Assembly: GCA_029218825.1 (NCBI GenBank)
Contig: JAQXSC010000038.1
Span: forward strand, 1 to 42,061
Reading direction: 5' to 3'
Length of the DNA stretch: 42,061 bases
Source: Oscillospiraceae bacterium
GTDB lineage: Bacteria > Bacillota > Clostridia > Oscillospirales > Acutalibacteraceae
Part shown: one piece after another, positions 39,971 through 42,061 of the stretch
Layout: each line of letters starts with the position of its first letter
Numbering within the stretch: the first letter of the stretch is position 1
Position numbers and translations under genes: made by a program
Notes under the pieces: generated by a model
Seen by the model: the letters and a program-made list of their open reading frames with translations, nothing else
Told to the model about the DNA's origin: nothing
Databases searched by the model: none

Positions 39971-39999
39971 AAATGGGCGTACAAAAATTGTACGCCCAT
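39971..39999 (-). terminator. Hairpin after secF, probable terminator
   Basis: ATGGGCGTACAA (39999-39988 on the minus strand) pairs with TTGTACGCCCAT (39984-39973) around three bases, a perfect 12-bp stem. Only UU follows, so termination strength is uncertain. It ends 26 bases before the znuA start region and may separate the two operons. Confidence 0.6.
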
Positions 40000-40018
40000 A
40001 TATGTATTCCGATAAATA

Positions 40019-41002
40019 TTATTGCTCGTTTTTGCTCTTTCTATTCTGCCACATAACCCATAGAGGACCTGCGATACAGAGAGAAGAATAACAACCGGAT
40101 ACTAAACCGATAATCATCGGCAGAGCAAACGCCTTAACTGAATCAAGACCGTAAATTGAAGCAACTATATATACAATCAATACAGCGGAAATAGTTGTAA
40201 TTGAAGTAATAATAGTACGGCGAATAACCTTTGTTGTTGCTACGTTGAATACATCCTCAACCTTAGCCTTTGCGCCTAAGTTCTTTCTTTCCTCACGGAT
40301 ACGGTCATAAACTACAACGGTATCATTCAGTGAGTAACCTAAAATCATCAGAGCAACGGCGATAAAACTTGAGTCGATTGGTAATCTGAAAATTACATAG
40401 AAGAAGTAGATTATAGCAACGTCGTGTAACAATGCAACTACGCCGAAAGTACCTGCAGAAAGACCGCCGATTTTTTTGAATCGAAGTGTTACATAAAGCA
40501 CCATTAATGCACTTGCAATAGCAACAGCACATAAACACTTAAGGAAGAAGTTCAGACCCATTGACGCGTCAACGGAACTTTCCTGTAGGCTGACAAAATT
40601 GTTGTCCTTATAAGCCTTTTGAATATCTTTTGTGATATTGTCAAAATCTGTTGAGTTTGCTTCAGCCCCTGTGAACTGAATGTTAAGCATATTAACATTC
40701 TCGTTGTCAACGATACCTGTTGAGGTTGAAACATTGATGTTTGCGTTTTCAACATTCTTTGAAACGATAGCCTCTATATCCGCTGTGTTTACTTCACCTG
40801 TGTAACTATACTTTAGCATAGAACCACCGGAGAACTGGATATCTAAAGTTGTACCAAAGATGCAGTTGCAAATTAAACCGATAAGGATAATTGCAGTTGA
40901 TATGCAAAAGAATATTTTACTTTTCTTGATAAAGTCAATAGGTGCTTTTCCACGAACCAATAACTTTTCTTCATAAGTCTTTTTAACAACATTACTTGCC
41001 AT
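40019..41002 (-). CDS. secF: Protein translocase subunit SecF
   Basis: A 327-residue SecF with six predicted membrane helices. The first, FFCISTAIILIGLICNCIFG, is followed by LDIQFSGGSMLKY, the SecF DFxGG motif. An extracytoplasmic domain (about 60-150) and the conserved ILGYSLNDTVVVYDRIREE follow. With SecD it uses the proton or sodium gradient to pull secreted proteins out of SecYEG. The ATG at 41002 is right after GGAGGTG, inside the end of secD (11-base overlap), so the pair is coupled. Confidence 0.96.
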   Translation of the reverse strand: MASNVVKKTYEEKLLVRGKAPIDFIKKSKIFFCISTAIILIGLICNCIFGTTLDIQFSGGSMLKYSYTGEVNTADIEAIVSKNVENANINVSTSTGIVDNENVNMLNIQFTGAEANSTDFDNITKDIQKAYKDNNFVSLQESSVDASMGLNFFLKCLCAVAIASALMVLYVTLRFKKIGGLSAGTFGVVALLHDVAIIYFFYVIFRLPIDSSFIAVALMILGYSLNDTVVVYDRIREERKNLGAKAKVEDVFNVATTKVIRRTIITSITTISAVLIVYIVASIYGLDSVKAFALPMIIGLVSGCYSSLCIAGPLWVMWQNRKSKNEQ

Positions 41003-42061
41003 CTTTAGCACCTCCAAACAACCATTTATGACGAGCCCATTTGTAACCGGCAACTGAACGAAGCATTACACGGCTTAAGGCAACGCCCATAATAAAGTTG
41101 GAAATTACACCAACAAGAAGTGTATAACCGAATGCGTAAATTGTACCTGTTGTTGACTGACCGAAGATAATTGAAAGCACATTACTTGGGCCGAATACAA
41201 GAAGCAGGATAACAGCAACGATGATGATTGTCATATTACCGTCGATAATAGCGGTTAAGGAACTCTTTGTACCGCGGTCTAAAGCACCGTCAAGTGTACG
41301 TCCGCCTCTCATTTCCTCAATTATACGCTCGGAAGTAATTACGTTTGCGTCAACACCCATACCGATTGAAAGGATAAGACCTGCAATACCCGGTAAGGTC
41401 ATTGTGAATGATGAGAATACAGGGAAGTAACCTGATACAGACGCTACTGTGATGCCTAACTGGCCAAGTAGTGCGATTACTGCAATTAAGCCCGGCAAAC
41501 GATACATAACTATCATAAATATTGCAATTAAGATTAATGCGATAATACCTGCAACAGCCATTGCATACAGTGAGTTTTCACCAAGTGTTGCGGAAATTGA
41601 ACCGTGAGAAACTTCCTCTAACTGGAACGGTAATGCACCGGCGTTGATTTTCTCGGCAAGTGCGTGTGCTTCCTCTGCTGTGAAATCACCTGTAATCTGT
41701 GCTTTACCGCCGCTGATTTTTTCCTGAATGTTCGGAGCGGAAAGCATTACGTTATCCATCCAGATTGAAACAACTTTACCTACGTTATTTCCTGTGATAT
41801 CCTCAAAGAGTTTTGCTCCCTCTTTGTTAAACTCAAGGGAAATTATGTAACCGCCGTTTTCAGGGTCAACTCCGTCGGTTGCTTTCTTAACGTGTTTACC
41901 CTCAAGTTCGTAAGCATCAGCGGTTTCACCGTCAGGATCCTTGTAAATAGGATTACCGTCTGAACCAACTTCTACTGACTTATAACTGTTTCCGGGTCTG
42001 AATGTAAGTTTTGCAGTTGAACTGATTTCGCTTAACGCACCTTCAACGTCAAAATCTTTTT
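40992..42061 (-). CDS. secD: Protein translocase subunit SecD (5' end beyond window)
   Basis: About 355 codons of the C-terminal part of SecD. The P1 domain fragment contains EFNKEGAKLFEDITG and VSIWMDNVMLSAPNIQE. The P1 neck QLEEVSHGSISATLG then leads into the membrane part with GMGVDANVITSERIIEEMR, the SecD DANV motif. The frame is open to the right edge. The Met at 41759 is internal, not a start. It is followed by secF, not fused to it. Confidence 0.96.
   Translation of the reverse strand, partial: KDFDVEGALSEISSTAKLTFRPGNSYKSVEVGSDGNPIYKDPDGETADAYELEGKHVKKATDGVDPENGGYIISLEFNKEGAKLFEDITGNNVGKVVSIWMDNVMLSAPNIQEKISGGKAQITGDFTAEEAHALAEKINAGALPFQLEEVSHGSISATLGENSLYAMAVAGIIALILIAIFMIVMYRLPGLIAVIALLGQLGITVASVSGYFPVFSSFTMTLPGIAGLILSIGMGVDANVITSERIIEEMRGGRTLDGALDRGTKSSLTAIIDGNMTIIIVAVILLLVFGPSNVLSIIFGQSTTGTIYAFGYTLLVGVISNFIMGVALSRVMLRSVAGYKWARHKWLFGGAKDGK

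Noticed and set aside
39961-40018. Zur operator upstream of znuA
   Set aside because: The only palindrome is the secF hairpin; no sequence resembling the AT-rich Zur box is present.

Overview
The window is a 42 kb piece of an AT-rich chromosome from an endospore-forming Firmicute. It is most likely a Clostridia member of the Ruminococcaceae/Oscillospiraceae kind. The evidence is spoIIGA-sigE, yabP/yabQ, spoVB, gerAA/gerAB, a B. subtilis-like yab cluster (spoVB-mazG-rqcP-yabP-yabQ-divIC-yabR), the recN-argR-tlyA-dxs-ispA-xseB block, hprK-murB-rapZ-whiA, strong AGGAGG ribosome binding sites and frequent TTG starts. I see no rRNA, tRNA, CRISPR array, phage or transposase. The species call is inference from gene content only.

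Layout. 1-3.2 kb: 5' part of rpsB with a structured leader, a secreted SleB-type cell wall hydrolase, ylmC, and degV behind a consensus promoter. 3.2-4.3 kb: a four-gene minus-strand cluster made of a 29-residue membrane peptide, two short coiled-coil proteins and a truncated V-type ATPase subunit F, without any catalytic ATPase subunit. 4.3-5.8 kb: spoIIGA-sigE. 5.8-10.9 kb: a small lipoprotein, a MORN-repeat protein, pfkA, the azlCD exporter and a THUMP methyltransferase. 11-16 kb: the yab sporulation/division cluster with hup inserted between mazG and rqcP. 16-33.8 kb: a nearly gapless minus-strand run covering haem synthesis (hemZ), proofreading (dtd), the stringent response (relA), DNA repair (recJ, recN, xseB), arginine control (argR), NAD kinase, rRNA methylation (tlyA), isoprenoid precursors (dxs, ispA), and envelope and carbon control (whiA, rapZ, murB, hprK). 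34-37.5 kb: gerAA-gerAB diverging from a DUF421/DUF4363 pair. 37.5-42 kb: znuA-znuC-znuB, then secF and the 3' part of secD.

Most genes are ordinary housekeeping or sporulation genes in familiar order. The points worth a second look are: the orphan V-ATPase-like stalk cluster with its micropeptide; rpsB and rqcP leaders with competing pairings; a hairpin that buries the yabP ribosome binding site; a 77-nt yabQ/divIC overlap; a znuA reading frame whose expected ATG reads ATC; a terminator for the znu operon lying inside the convergent DUF4363 gene; and a Cys/His-rich tail on ZnuC. No intergenic stretch exceeds 300 bases. The longest (1664-1913, 12823-13067, 33827-34026) are described in the features.
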